Below are positions 1 to 12,100 of a stretch of DNA of 64,000 bases, piece by piece. Made by a program: the position numbers and the translations under genes. The notes under the pieces were generated by a model. That model saw only the letters and a list, made by a program, of their open reading frames with translations. It made no database searches and was not told the origin of the DNA. Each line of letters starts with the position of its first letter. Position 1 is the stretch's first letter. The stretch covers positions 581,001 through 645,000 of the forward strand of contig SMMW01000018.1 in NCBI GenBank assembly GCA_004794655.1. The letters run 5' to 3'. This DNA comes from Marisa cornuarietis. Taxonomy: Eukaryota; Mollusca; Gastropoda; Architaenioglossa; Ampullariidae.

Positions 1-1689
1 TTGGTCCTTCTCCAAATAAGCACCAGTGTAGCGTCGTCTATTGATCTTTCGAAAGATTAACACCAGCCGACACGTAGGGTAAGCGTGGTTGGATAAGCTC
101 GCTTTCCCGTTAGTTTTTTTTCAGGTGTGTCTCACTTTGTTCGCGGGTATCGGACCGACAACCGCCTTATGGAGCACGTACACGACCTGTGTTTTTCTAG
201 CGATAAAGTTACACGAATGACAATATCCAATTTGGCTGAGTATTGCGTTTAAAGCGATAGGTGTAAAACGTTACTCTGTAACTTAAACTTTATTTTTAGT
301 TTGTTTTAAAAGAAATTTGTAGCAGCCAACTTTCATAATGGGTACATCACGAAGCTACATATAAGTAATATATAACTCCGTGGATACACTCAAGCTAAAG
401 GACCAGTCTAGCGTCAAGACTGCCTGAGGAAATGGCATCTGTCCAGTTTCTGCTGTCCCATTCATTCCCGTCAGTCTGCAATCTTTTTTCTTCAAGACAC
501 CAGCGAAGCTTTCAAGAGCCCTTCACATGCTGCCAAATCTCCCAGCTTGTGCAGGGTATGTGTCCAAGTGAGAGGCTGCTGAGAGCGCATGTAGATGTGA
601 TCTGCCATGTTTGTGTCAAACATCGGGTATTAGCGTGTCATTGACTGGCCAAGTTTTTTTCTTGATTTCTACATTGCTTATTTTCACATCACACAGCCCG
701 TTTATGATGTGAAATTGATGAACTGGTGGAGTTAAATGTTTAAACCAAAGAAGCCAGCCGCTTCCAGTCGGGTTCACGGTCAGAGCACCCATTATATAAG
801 TATACAATAACTAAAATGACTGCACATTCAAGCTACACGTGTGGCGTTTCTTGTAGGAACAATACACAATCGAGTGTGGGCAGATGGCATGGCACATGCA
901 AGAAAGACCTTACATAGACCTGAAGCCAAACTAGCATCTCGTACATGGAACAGCACATAAAGATTACTTTTTGGAGGCGATAGGCGGCGATGTTGGAAGT
1001 ACATGCAAAAAATAAAGCAAAAAACAAAAACAAAGAGACCGCTGTCGTTTGTTTAGCGGTCATTGCTCCTGCCATTACTTTCTATAGCGTCTGCACAAAA
1101 GAGAACAGCTTTTACCTCATTCAACTGACAGTGTGCATGTGCACAACATGGCGTGTGACTGAATAAATATTAATTAGTGTTGCAAAAAACTTGAACACTT
1201 TTTATATTCCTAAAACAGACATTAGGAGGCAAATGATCCCCAGTACGGCGTATCTAAGACTCTCGAATCCAATCATCTACGACCACAGAAAAGACAATCT
1301 AGAAAGAAACAGCACAACTCTGATTGACAAGACTAGGCCTCAAATGTTTTTCTATCCATTTTTCCAAATTTGATTGTTTATCTTCTATTATAGTAAGCAC
1401 TAAATTATTCTTTATTCTAAAGGCCAAACTTCTACCTTAGGGAAGAGGAAAACAAAGTTGATCGACCCAAGGGAAGGGAGGTAATGAATACGCGCTATAT
1501 CTGCTACTCATGTGGTCATGCTTCGCCAATTGCTTCCATACTTGCCCAACCAGCACCCTCCCCTTCTTCCGTAGGAAAGAGAATCATTGTGTAAGAAAGA
1601 TTGCTGTATTGCATGATCAGCTACAATGAGTGTCTGCGGGTTTGCTGAATCCCTACAAATACGCAGTTCCCAGTATAAACTCTCGAGAA
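1..1689. other. No recognisable gene
   Basis: AT-rich with only short, unconvincing frames. The missing GINS4 terminal exon was looked for on the minus strand here and not found. Confidence 0.6.
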
Positions 1690-2040
1690 CACGATGGAAC
1701 CACGGACTTTTTACTGGACTGCTTGCTGACGATTTTTTTTCAGTGAAGTCATAGAACGAGGCTGGTCACAAATAGCTTCCGGTTTAGTCACGTTTCTGTT
1801 GAACTACTAGAACGAAGCTGGTATATAAGAAGCTTCCGGTTTATTCACATTCATTGTTAAGGCTCGCCGAGACTAACAGCGGAGAACTTCGCAAGAGGCT
1901 CAGCGTTGGTCTCGGCAGACAGCAATCCACCTATACACGTCCGTGGTGGAACCAAAGTCCGTACTTGTCAATCAAACAGTAGATTTGGACCAAGAACCAC
2001 AGAGCTGAATACATGCAATTAAACCATAATAATTGTGTTG
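1690..2040 (+). promoter_or_regulatory. LTR- or promoter-like segment with TATA box and strong hairpin
   Basis: An imperfect direct repeat (AGCTTCCGGTTTA near 1771 and 1831), a TATATAAG at 1821-1828, and 38 bp later a 12-bp stem GCCGAGACTAAC (1866-1877) / GTTGGTCTCGGC (1905-1916), perfect allowing one G-U pair. No ORF follows. Could be a solo LTR or a Pol II promoter; no target duplication was identified. Confidence 0.4.
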
Positions 2041-3018
2041 TACGTATGATAACCATAAGTAGTTATATTTGAAATAACTGCACACTGGAGAAAATACTTC
2101 AGTGAGAAGTGAATGTTGTTTCCATGCACATGGAATGCTGAAGCTGAAAAAGAGCGCATTAATTTTCCCCTATGAAGGCGAGCTCACTGCTCTGGGCATG
2201 AAAGACTGCAAACGAACAGTTGACAATACAACAAAGAAAGAAAAGCATCAGCAAGTTAACGATACTGTGGTAAACAAGAATATAGTGGATTGATGAAAAT
2301 GAATAACTGATGAGGGAACAGAAGAGTTCGCTGGTTAAGATATTTCTTAAAAAGATTTCCTGCTGACTAAGAACAAGGACAAAAAAGTGAATGTGTATAG
2401 AGTTCACTAGCAGTGACAAATAAGATGGTTCAGTCATCTGCAAGGTCTTCAAGTTCAAGGAAGAACAATGCTACAACAGTATACATATATGCCTTTACCA
2501 TGAAATCTAGTCCTTGACAGGAGAAAAAAAATGGAACAGGCTGTTTTGACACAGAGGAAATTTTGTATGCTCTATTTTGATTCTTATTATATGGACACAA
2601 TATGACTCTACTTTCTGTCTCAGTTTTGTCTTTGATCACATTGTCTTGGATTTTAAAATTTCTAGCCAAAGAATACACCTACATAATTTGCACTGTCTGC
2701 ATTTTTCACTCCCATGCAACATCCAAATGCAAAATGATATTCAAAACAGAGTAACCATATTCTTCAGAAAGCAGCATGAGTTGACTATTCTTAGACTAGT
2801 TTCCTTTTAACCATGCTTGCTAGAACTTTGCACATATTTAGTCTCCCAGAGTCCAAAGTGCCTAAACAAATTTGACAAAGTGATGGAAAAGGTCTTAGAT
2901 AACTTACAGAGCACTAGCCATTAAACAGTGGTAAATGAAAGTAACACTGCTTTCTTAGTGAAATGGAGAAAAACAGCATGGTGAACTCCAATGACTTAAC
3001 TTTTAATTAAGGTCTCAC

Positions 3019-3109
3019 CCAGCATCAGTGTTGTCATCATCAATGAGAACGTTTTGTGTGCTCTGATTCACTCGTAGAAACACGTAGCTGTCTAGATTTG
3101 GCTTGACAC
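3019..3109 (-). CDS. GINS4: GINS4 exon 6
   Basis: Reads GVKPNLDSYVFLRVNQSTQN then VLIDDDNTDA, the start of the B domain; PDLDSYVFLRV is the vertebrate equivalent. Acceptor TTGCAG, donor GTGAGA, ending in phase 2. The exon that should close the B domain was not recognised in 1-3018. Confidence 0.9.
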
Positions 3110-6100
3110 CTGCAACGTGATATAGACTGGATAACAACCTGAGCTACTACCTGCATCATCTTCACCTTAGGCTTATGACTTTCAAACAGTTCTCCAGCAA
3201 ATCAAATTACTTTTACAGAAAAATAAACTTACATTGTTCCATCTTTGTTTCTGTCTTTTTTTAAGATGTCATAAGACAGACACAAGCATGTGCACCAAAG
3301 AGAGATATGCAAATATGTCATAAATTCACACTTGACTTTTGACAATGCCTTCAGCAATGATTTAATTAAAAGAAAATTCATTTCAAGGTATGGCAAACTA
3401 AATTTAAAAATAAAATTTAAAAAATGCAGAGAAAACTTAACACACAGTGCAATTAGAGAGAAGCTGTGAAAATTCATCTAATTCTAAGTTACAACTTTCA
3501 ATATAATAAATAAAAAAAAGGGACCTAAGTATAGCTAAATGCCTCTTATTGCTCTTACAAAAATAAAGCTATCTTGTAGACAGAAGGTAGCAGTACCGAT
3601 ACTATTGCAAGAAATTACTATTTCTATCTAGATATTACTAATATTATTAAATAAAGATAACTTTATATAAAATAACTAAACCAAACTTGAGCAAGAACTT
3701 TCAGCTGGTATTGTCTATCCCACTTTAACAGCATGCAAATTAAGCCAGCCAGAAATTTGCTAATACAGAAGCCTGCTGGCAGTAAAACAGCAGTTTTACA
3801 AAAATATCCTATGGAAGTCCTTCTAAATGTACCTGCCAGCTCTTTTTCCATACTCTGCATAATAGGCGGCATGTGTCTCAGTGCCAAAGTACTGAAGTGT
3901 CCCTTGATGCTTTCCAGATACCTGCATGCAATATTGAATAATAATAACTCTTTATCATGCATCATCACACTGCCGCTCCTTTTCTTTTAGATCCATGTCT
4001 GCAGACTTAACTATGATCTCCTTTTGTGGTTGTGAATTTCATTGTTTCAAAATGTGCTCTGCAGTCTCAACTGTCTCTGTCACAGAACATGCAGTACCAC
4101 TTTGAGTTTTGAATTCATTAACTAGACTGCTCTGTATTTTCTGCCAAATCCATGCGCTACCTCAAACTCCTCTTTCTCACTCTTAATGTCTGCCAGTCAA
4201 TTTTTTATGCTGAGCCGACCTGGCATGCTTCATGTGTAGGTATCTGTCGTGTTTATGGGTGTTGTGTCTTCAGTTTCTTTGTTGAGTTGTTTTCTTTTCT
4301 CTCTTCAATGTCTGCCAGTCAATTTTTTATGCTGAGCTGACCTGGCATGCTTCACGTGTAGGTATCTGTCGTGTTTATGGGTGTTGTGTCTTCAGTTTCT
4401 TTGCTGAGTTGTTTTCTTTTCTCTCTTCAAGAGAAGAGAGAAAAGAAAAGCAAACCAGAAGCAGCCACCAAATACAAAGAAGTGAACTGTGCCATTAAGA
4501 AAGGGATGAAGGCAGCTAGGGAGATCTGGATCGAGAATCAGTGCCGGGACATAGAGGATGGAATGGCACAAGGTGACAGCAAAAAGGTCTATCAACTTCT
4601 CACTAAGACACAGACCCTCACTAAGACAGACCAGCAGAAGATCTCAGTCATCGAAGACAGCAATGGTCACCTTCTCACAGAAGGCAATGCTGTACTCAAC
4701 CGATGGACAGAATACTGCAAGGACCTGTACAACTACCAGCTGAAGACCGACGCCAACATTCTCCAAAACAACCAGACTAGAGACAGCAAACCTGCAGACC
4801 TACCAGTCCTACGGGAAGAGGTCGAAAGAGCTGTACATAGTTTGAAGGGAGGAAAGTCACCAGGCGTTGATAACGTACCAGCTGAGCTGCTCAAGCAGGG
4901 TGGGGAAGCAACTACAAAGGCCCTAACTGTCCTGTGCCAAAGAGTCTGGGAGCGCAGAGAATAGACGCAGTCACTAATCATACCCCTCCCAAAGAAAGGA
5001 AACAGCAAACAGTGTCAGAACTATAGAACCATAAGCCTTATCAGTCATCCAAGCAAAGTCGTGCTGAAGGTCATACAGAACCGCATCAGAACCACCGCAG
5101 AAGAGCTGCTAGCAGAAGAACAGGCTGGCTTCAGACCACGTAGAAGCACAGTTGAGCAGATCTTCAACTGTCGTCTTCTTATAGAAAAGCATCTTCAGCA
5201 TCAGCAGGACCTTTACCACAACTTCATTGACTTTAAGAAGGCGTTTGACAGAGTCTGGCACGAGGGGCTATGGCATGTGATGCGGAAATTCAACATTGAA
5301 GAAGGGCTCGTCCAAGTCGTTGAAGCGCTGTATAACAGCTCAACGAGTACAGTACTGCTCAACAACCAAATAGCACCACAGTAGGGGTACGTCAAGGATG
5401 TCCCCTATCACCAGTGCTGTTCAATATATTCTTGGAGAACATCATGCTTGAAGCTCTTCACGACCATCATACCTCCATTTCAATCGGTGGAAGACCAATC
5501 TGCAACATACGCTTTGCAGATGACATATATCTGTTAGCAGGTACCAACAACGAACTGAAAGACCTCACCAAAAGACTGACAGACAGCTCAAACGCATATG
5601 GAATGGAGACCAGCACTGAAAAGAGCAAAGTTATGACCAATGGCAATGGCAAAGCAGAGATCTATATGAACGGGGTACAGCTCGAAGAGGTAAGTAGCTT
5701 CAAGTACTTGGGAGCCACTTTCTCCAAGGACGGCAGCTCCACGCTAGATATCCGCATCAGGATCTCAACAGCAACAGCAGCAATGGCTAGGCTAGATGGG
5801 ATCTGGCATAGCCACAAGATAAGGATCACTACCAAGTACAGGATATACAAATCCCTGGTAGTGCTGATCCTGCTCTACGGATGCGGCACGTGGACTCTGC
5901 TCGCCGAAACGGAAAGGAGAATCCAGGCATTCGAGAACAAGTGCCTGAGGAGGCTGCTCCGGATCTCATACAAAGAACACAAAACCAATGACTTTGTAAG
6001 AAACAAGATTGCCGCACTTGTAGGACACCAGGAACCTATACTATTAACAGTCAAGCGACGTAAGCTTGTCTTCTTTGGCCATGTACCCCGGCACGACACC

Positions 6101-9100
6101 TTGTCGAAAACTATCCTTCAAGGCACCTTGGAGGGTGGCCGACGCCGCAGAGGTCAGAGGAAGAACTGGCTTACGAACGTCAAAGACTGAACTGGTCGTC
6201 CTGTATGTCATGAGATAACTCTAGGGGGTAGGTAACAATCTGCCCACTTACTGTCTAGGGCGGTTGTTGACAAGCCTGAGGCCCTTTTGGCAAGAAAGAG
6301 GGGGGCGTGTGTCCAGTGTAGAGGCGTATGTTTTGGTATGGACGCGTGGAACAGAAGGTGCTAAGTGATTTCGGCCGCCATGCGTGACCGATGGCTGGCT
6401 TCTTCTTCTTCTTATTATTCCTGTTCGCTCCCAGTGGAGCATAGGGCCGCAACCACACCACGCCAACGGACCCGGTTCTGGGCACTCCTTTCTAGTTGGG
6501 ACCATGTCATGCCAGCTGTCTCTGCCTCTCTGTGGACTGATCTCCTCCACGTCTCTCTGGGTCTCCCAGCCCTGCGCCTCCCCTGTGGGTTCCAGCCCAG
6601 AGCTTGTCTTGTTAAGTTGTCGGCTGGCTTTCGTAAGGTGTGACCAATCCAGCCCCACTTCCGCTTCCTGATGTCTTGGCTAGCAGGTTTTTGATTGGTT
6701 CTCTCCCACAGGTCTATATTGGAGATCTTATCAGGCCATCTGATGTTGAGGATGTGGCGCAGACATCTGTTGACGAATGTCTGTATCTTGTTAGTAATGG
6801 CATTTGTCACCCGCCATGTCTCGGATCCATATAGAAGTATTGCCTTTACATTTGTGTTAAAGATGCGGATCTTGGTGTGTAAAGATAGAGCTTTGGAGTT
6901 CCAGATAGGTCGTAGGGTGTGGAATGCAAGCCTGGCTTTGTTTGTTCGGCTTCTTGCATCCTCATCTGAACCTCCATTTTGCTGACTATGCTGCCAAGGT
7001 AGGTGAAACGGTCAGACTCTGTAATGCATTCCCCATGCAGTTGTAGTGGGGCTTCTTGCTTGTTGTTGACCCGCATTACTTCCGTCTTCTTGATGTTGAT
7101 GGTCAAGCCCGTCATTGCTGCTTCTTCTGCGAGCCGAGTGAGCTTTGTTTGTGCGTGTTGTTGTTTGTGGGACAGCAGGCTGATGTCATCTGCAAAGTCG
7201 AGGTCTTCAAGTTGCCTGGCGAAGGTCCACTGAATGCCCGTGTTACTGTTAGAGGTTGTTCTTCTCATGATCCAGTCTATGACGATCAGGAAGATTGTCG
7301 GTGAGAGCATACATCCTTGCCTCACTCCAGTCCTCACTGTGAAGGGGTCAGTCAGCTTTCCGTTGTGGATCACCTGGCATTTCGAGTCCTCATACAGCTG
7401 TTGGATGATGGCAATAAACTTTGGTGGAAATCCGTAGTGCTGCATCAGTTTCCAGATGGTTTCCCTGTCTACGGAGTCAAAGGCTTTCTCAAAATCCACA
7501 AAGGTTATGTATAGTGGTGCCTGCCATTCAATGGACTGTTCAATAATATTTCGTAGTGTAGCGATTTGGTCTATGCATGATTTTCCCTGCCGAAAGCCTG
7601 CCTGTTCTTGCCGCAGTCTCTTGTCTAGGGCATTTTTAGTCTCTCCAGGATGATTCTGGTCAGCACCTTGCTAGGAGTGGACAACAGCATAATCCCACGC
7701 CAATTGCTGCACTGTGTAAGGTCGCCTTTTTTGGGTAGCTTTACTAGGTAGCCAAGCTTCCAGTCTGCTGGAACTTGTTCCTGTTCCCAAATTTTCTTCA
7801 GCAGTGGGTGTAACATCTCTGCTGCGGCTGTTGGATCTGCCTTTAGTGCTTCAGCAGGAATGCCATCTGGGCCTGCCGCCTTGCCAGACTTCAAGGACTT
7901 GATGGCTTTGATGATTTCTGCCTTGGTTGGTGGGCTGGTGTTTACTTGAAGCTGTTCGGCAGCTGGGGGAATGTCCAAGGTGGTTGTTGGTGATGGTCGG
8001 TTAAGTATTTCATCAAAATGTTCCACCCAGCGTGATCTTGTTTCTGCATCTCCGGTGATGGCGCTGCCATTCTTATCCTTTATTGGTCTGCACGCATTGG
8101 TGTTTTTTCTTCCTGCCAGAATTCTTGTAATTTCATATAGTCTCTTTGTGTTATTTTGCCCAGCTGCTTGTTCTGCCTCTTCTGCCATCTTGTGTGTGAA
8201 CTGCCTCTTGTCATCTCTTGCGCTCTTTTTTACTTCTCTGTTTATCTCCCAGTATTTTGCTCTGAGTTCTTCTTTTTCCTGCTGGTCTTGACATTGGTTG
8301 ATCTTCTGCTTCAGCTCTTTCCTTTGCTCTATTTTTTGCCAGGTCTTTATATTCAGCCATTCCTTATGCTGTTTTCCTTTCTTCCCCAGAACGTGTGTGC
8401 AGGAAGTTTTCCAGGTCTCTTGTATTCTTGTCCAGTGGTTGGTCACTGTTTCTTCCAAGAGTCCTTCCAGTGCCGCAAACCTGTTTTTTACTTCGCAGTT
8501 GAACTCTTCTTGTTTATTCCGATCTCTGAGGAACTGCACGTTGAATTTGTGGTGCGGTCTGTCCGATGAGTCATGGAAGGACCTCAGCTTTATCTTCATG
8601 GTTGCCACAAGTAGATGGTGGTCTGTGGCTGCATCTGCACCTCGCTTTACTCTGACGTCCAGCAGACTTCTTCGAAACTGTCGATCGATGGTGATGTGAT
8701 CGATCTGGTTTTCTGTATTTCCATCTGGTGAAGTCCAGGTGGTCTTGTGAATGGTTTTGTGAGGAAAGACTGTGCCTCCGATTACAAGGTCGTTGAACAA
8801 GCAGAAGTCTGTGAACAGCTCACCATTCTCATTGCAGTTGCCCACACCGTGCTTTCCCATTATGTGTTCTTTGTCCGTGTTGTTATCTCCAACTTTGGCA
8901 TTCATGTCGCCCATGATGATCTTCAGGTCTCGTCTTGGAGTACGATCAACCAGCGCTTGTAGGGAGTTGTAAAAGTCCTCCTTCTCCTCTTCTTTTGCTG
9001 CGTTGGTAGGTGCATAGCACTGGATGATGGTGATCTTTCTTCCTTTGGAGTTGAACCGAGCTGACATGAGTCGTGGAGAAACTGGTTCCCATGTTATTAG

Positions 9101-12100
9101 TGCCCTTGCAGCCTCCTGTGTCATCAGTACTGCTACTCCTTGTGAGTGGTCATGGTCAGGATCTTCATGTCCAGAGTAGATGATAGTCTCCCCTGATGAG
9201 AGTCTGGTCTGACCGCTACCATTCCATCTGGTCTCGCACAGGCCAAGGAGCTTGATGCCATAGTTCTTCATCTCCTGTGCTACCTGAGCTGATTTACCTT
9301 GCTCGTATAGGGTTCTGATGTTCCAGGTCCCTATCCTGGTTTTTGCCTTGGCCGTGAGAAGATAGGTCGACGAGCTGACTTCCCGAGGGCTTTCGTCAGC
9401 ACACGTCATAGGCCCCTCCAAGGAGGGATCTTCCCGTCCAGGCTCTCGTTGTGGTAATGTTCTTTTTGCGGTTTCTGTAGCAGGGTTGTTTTACAGGGTG
9501 GGGTTGCTAACCCCACGCCCAACCCTCCTCCTTCATCCGGGCTTGGGACCGGCAGGTTACCCGGGGGGTTTCCAGGCGGAGTTGATGGCTGGCTAAACGT
9601 CAACAAAGTCTGGGGAGAGGGGAAAGATTCCTCGGGGCAGCGCGCACCTGGTTCCCGCCAGACCACGTAATAGGACAGGGGGGAGGGAGGTTTAGCCACC
9701 TGACCGCAACCACCTGTAGGCGTGGCCAGTGGTCAGAGAGAGATCCCCTGTCGATTGCTGGCTGTAATTGTAGCTGATTGGATGATGAGTGAGTGACCAA
9801 TGGCATCCCTCGATGTATGTATCTGTGAGAATGTAGAGAGATAAATAGAGAGAAGAACACACTTCAGGGGCTTTTCGGCGAACGTCTGGGTGGGGGAGCA
9901 ACGGGTCACCAGCCGAAGCGACTTCAGCTTTCTAACGCCAACTACACTTCTGCCTCGGACCGAGTCTTAGCCACGAGGGCAAGACTCGGGAGGAAAGAAG
10001 TCGGGTAAGAGAACCTTGAGAGAAGGAGGCAAGTAATTGACGACGGACTGTCAAGACTGCCTGCTGTCGTCGTGGAGAGGAAAGGGCTGTGTGACTGTGG
10101 GCTCGCTCTACCGGTGTGAGAGGTAGAGGCTCAACGTTGAGGCCGCCAGAAGTCGTCGGTTCTCAAGAGCTGAGACCGTCTGTGGTGGTGTTCGTTTGGC
10201 GGCTGTACGAGGCATTACAGTCGTCGAAGAACCCACGTGTGTACCCTCGAGTGGTACAAGGTTCGAATCTGGGTCACCGGGAGAAGCAGTCGTCGCTCTC
10301 TGACGTGGTGACAGTTCGAGGGAGGAAGACGTCAGACCATCAGACATCATGTCGAAGGGAAATCGTCAGTGTGTCGTGGCAGTCAACTGAAGTATTGGAC
10401 TCACAACAAACCAGCTGTAACAGAGCTAAGTTGGTGCGCTTGCGAGTGTGTATGGTATTTGTAAAAGAGAGGTAACAGCACTGTAACATCAGAAGTACGC
10501 TCTAGCACGGATAGTATTGGGACCCCCCTAGACGAGTCCATTCGATTGTGTTTTGCTTGAAATGTTTTGTATGAATAAATCTTTTCTTTATTGTTCCATT
10601 GAAATCACACGTCGTTGAGTATTGTGTTCGGGGAAGAGCAGGGGTGGGGGCTCGTGAGCCAAGTTGTGTAATTGAATGACCGACACGTGATTATCGTGTG
10701 TTTTCCCCTGCAGTTAATGTTGACGTGGACGGCTAGTGTTGAGTAACCAGTGCCCACGTGCCCATTCCCCGGGGCCAGTATTCACATTCTGGTTGAAAGA
10801 CCAGGGATACTGTCACACTGTACAGGACCTGCTGACTATCGCCCAAAATAGGCAAGAGTGGCAGGCCCTGTCAGCTGCCGCGTCTATCCATGTGCTCCCC
10901 CCAACACCAGGTGCCAGGCAAGGGACGACTGACTGACTGAGTTGTTTTGGTCATTTTCCATATGTGTGTTGTGAATTTTGTGTCTGTCTTTCTTTGTGTA
11001 CTAGCTTTTCTTTTGTAAAGCACATTGGGCTTTCTGTCAAGTAGGGAAATATGATATAAAGTCCGTTTGTTATTATTACTATCAAGTGAAGTGTACTTGC
11101 TATACCTGTAACAATGCCTGACCTGAATAAAAAACAAAAGGAAATAAAATCTCAGATAGTGGAAAAATGGATGATGATGAACACAGAACACCTAAAAAAG
11201 GTAAGGCAAGCAGAATTTACATAAAATTTACCATTATTATAAAACATAGCTTAAAAAACAATTATTAGGAAATATAGCTTAGAAAAAGAAAACATTGCTA
11301 ACCAAACAGATGCATTTTGAGTGGGCAATTAAAGGACTCACTGTTAACTGTAAATGATGGATCTGAATGAGAAGCGACTTCAAGAATTAAATGCATAAAA
11401 TCAGAATCAGTGTTGTTATTTAAAGCTGTGTACCAAATGAACTGGGCAAATTCTTCCTCTGATTATCTTTCAACTTTTAGAGTTCATCAGACATGGAATG
11501 TTAAAAGCAGAGCCCAACTTCCTCCTTTTACTGCCTTTTTATCCCCCACTCCCCATCCTTAATAAATCAGATAGTTATTCCTGCTTGATGGGATGGGGAA
11601 AATTTTCATTTCACATGTCTCAGCAAGCAACAGGCTAGGAACATTTTGCTACCAAATTATGTACACTAGCCATCAGGATTGGCACTTTCTCCAAGCAAGC
11701 TGTATGCACATTTATCTTTAGTAGTTAATAAATACACCATTATGCCTATGTGAACGAAATTAGTTGTTCTCCTACCCCCAACTGTAAGTGATGTCCACAA
11801 TCAACCAGCTAAATCATGATGTGCAAAAGAAAAGGGCATAATCAATTTCTGTCCTCAGTAATTTTTCAGTTAGCCAAGTAATCTTAGGTCGTTTTTACAA
11901 GTCATTCATTGAGAGTCTTCTATCTTTTTCATTTGTATGCTGGTTTCGCAATCTCTCTGTCCATGATAGGAATAGTCTAAATGGTGTTGTGAACATCTAT
12001 TCTAAGATAATTGGTATCAGAGGGATTTAACTTCTTTTTGTGACCAGCAAATAGTACGGAAAGCTTCATGTACTTTATCATTACCTGAACATGTACTAAC

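Larger units (their letters stand above)
6401..9583 (-). mobile_element. LINE B, near full-length non-LTR retrotransposon
   Basis: The 11-bp direct repeat GATGGCTGGCT flanks the element (6390-6400 and 9584-9594), leaving 3183 bp. Reading from 9583: a GC-rich leader with a perfect 8-bp hairpin GTGGGGTT-AGC-AACCCCAC, an ATG at 9421, an AP-type endonuclease, a reverse transcriptase and a short 3' end with an AAGAAG-rich tail. Only a few frame breaks are present, so the insertion looks young. It lies in the LTR-like element, antisense to LINE A. Confidence 0.9.
6206..10817 (+). mobile_element. Solo-LTR-like element (about 1.4 kb) inserted in LINE A, itself split by LINE B
   Basis: Flanked by the 5-bp duplication CTGTA (6201-6205 and 10818-10822). 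Begins TGTCATGAG and ends CTGTCACA, matching the TG...CA ends of LTRs. Without LINE B the element is 1418 bp (6206-6400 plus 9595-10817), notably GC-rich compared with its surroundings, without a convincing ORF, and has AATAAA at about 10575. These traits fit a solo LTR left by recombination. A non-autonomous DNA element with a 5-bp duplication is the alternative; no terminal inverted repeat was seen. Confidence 0.68.

Noticed and set aside
2425..2520. Minus-strand frame ending LELEDLADD, similar to the LINE motif LEDLDFADD
   Set aside because: Only about 20 bp of similarity, and nothing before or after matches a reverse transcriptase; too weak to call a LINE relic.
2886..2920. Minus-strand stretch reading LMASAL stop, resembling the SLD5 C-terminus (LVASGAVQLI)
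   Set aside because: Upstream residues do not match the expected DLE...HLIRY segment in any frame and no suitable acceptor was found; likely chance.
7971..8699. Plus-strand open frames of 106-137 residues across LINE B
   Set aside because: They are antisense shadows of the endonuclease/polymerase coding region and have Cys/Phe/Ser-rich composition without domains.
10116..10475. 119-residue plus-strand frame in the GC-rich LTR-like element
   Set aside because: No domain or recognisable similarity; GC-rich sequence keeps frames open by chance.
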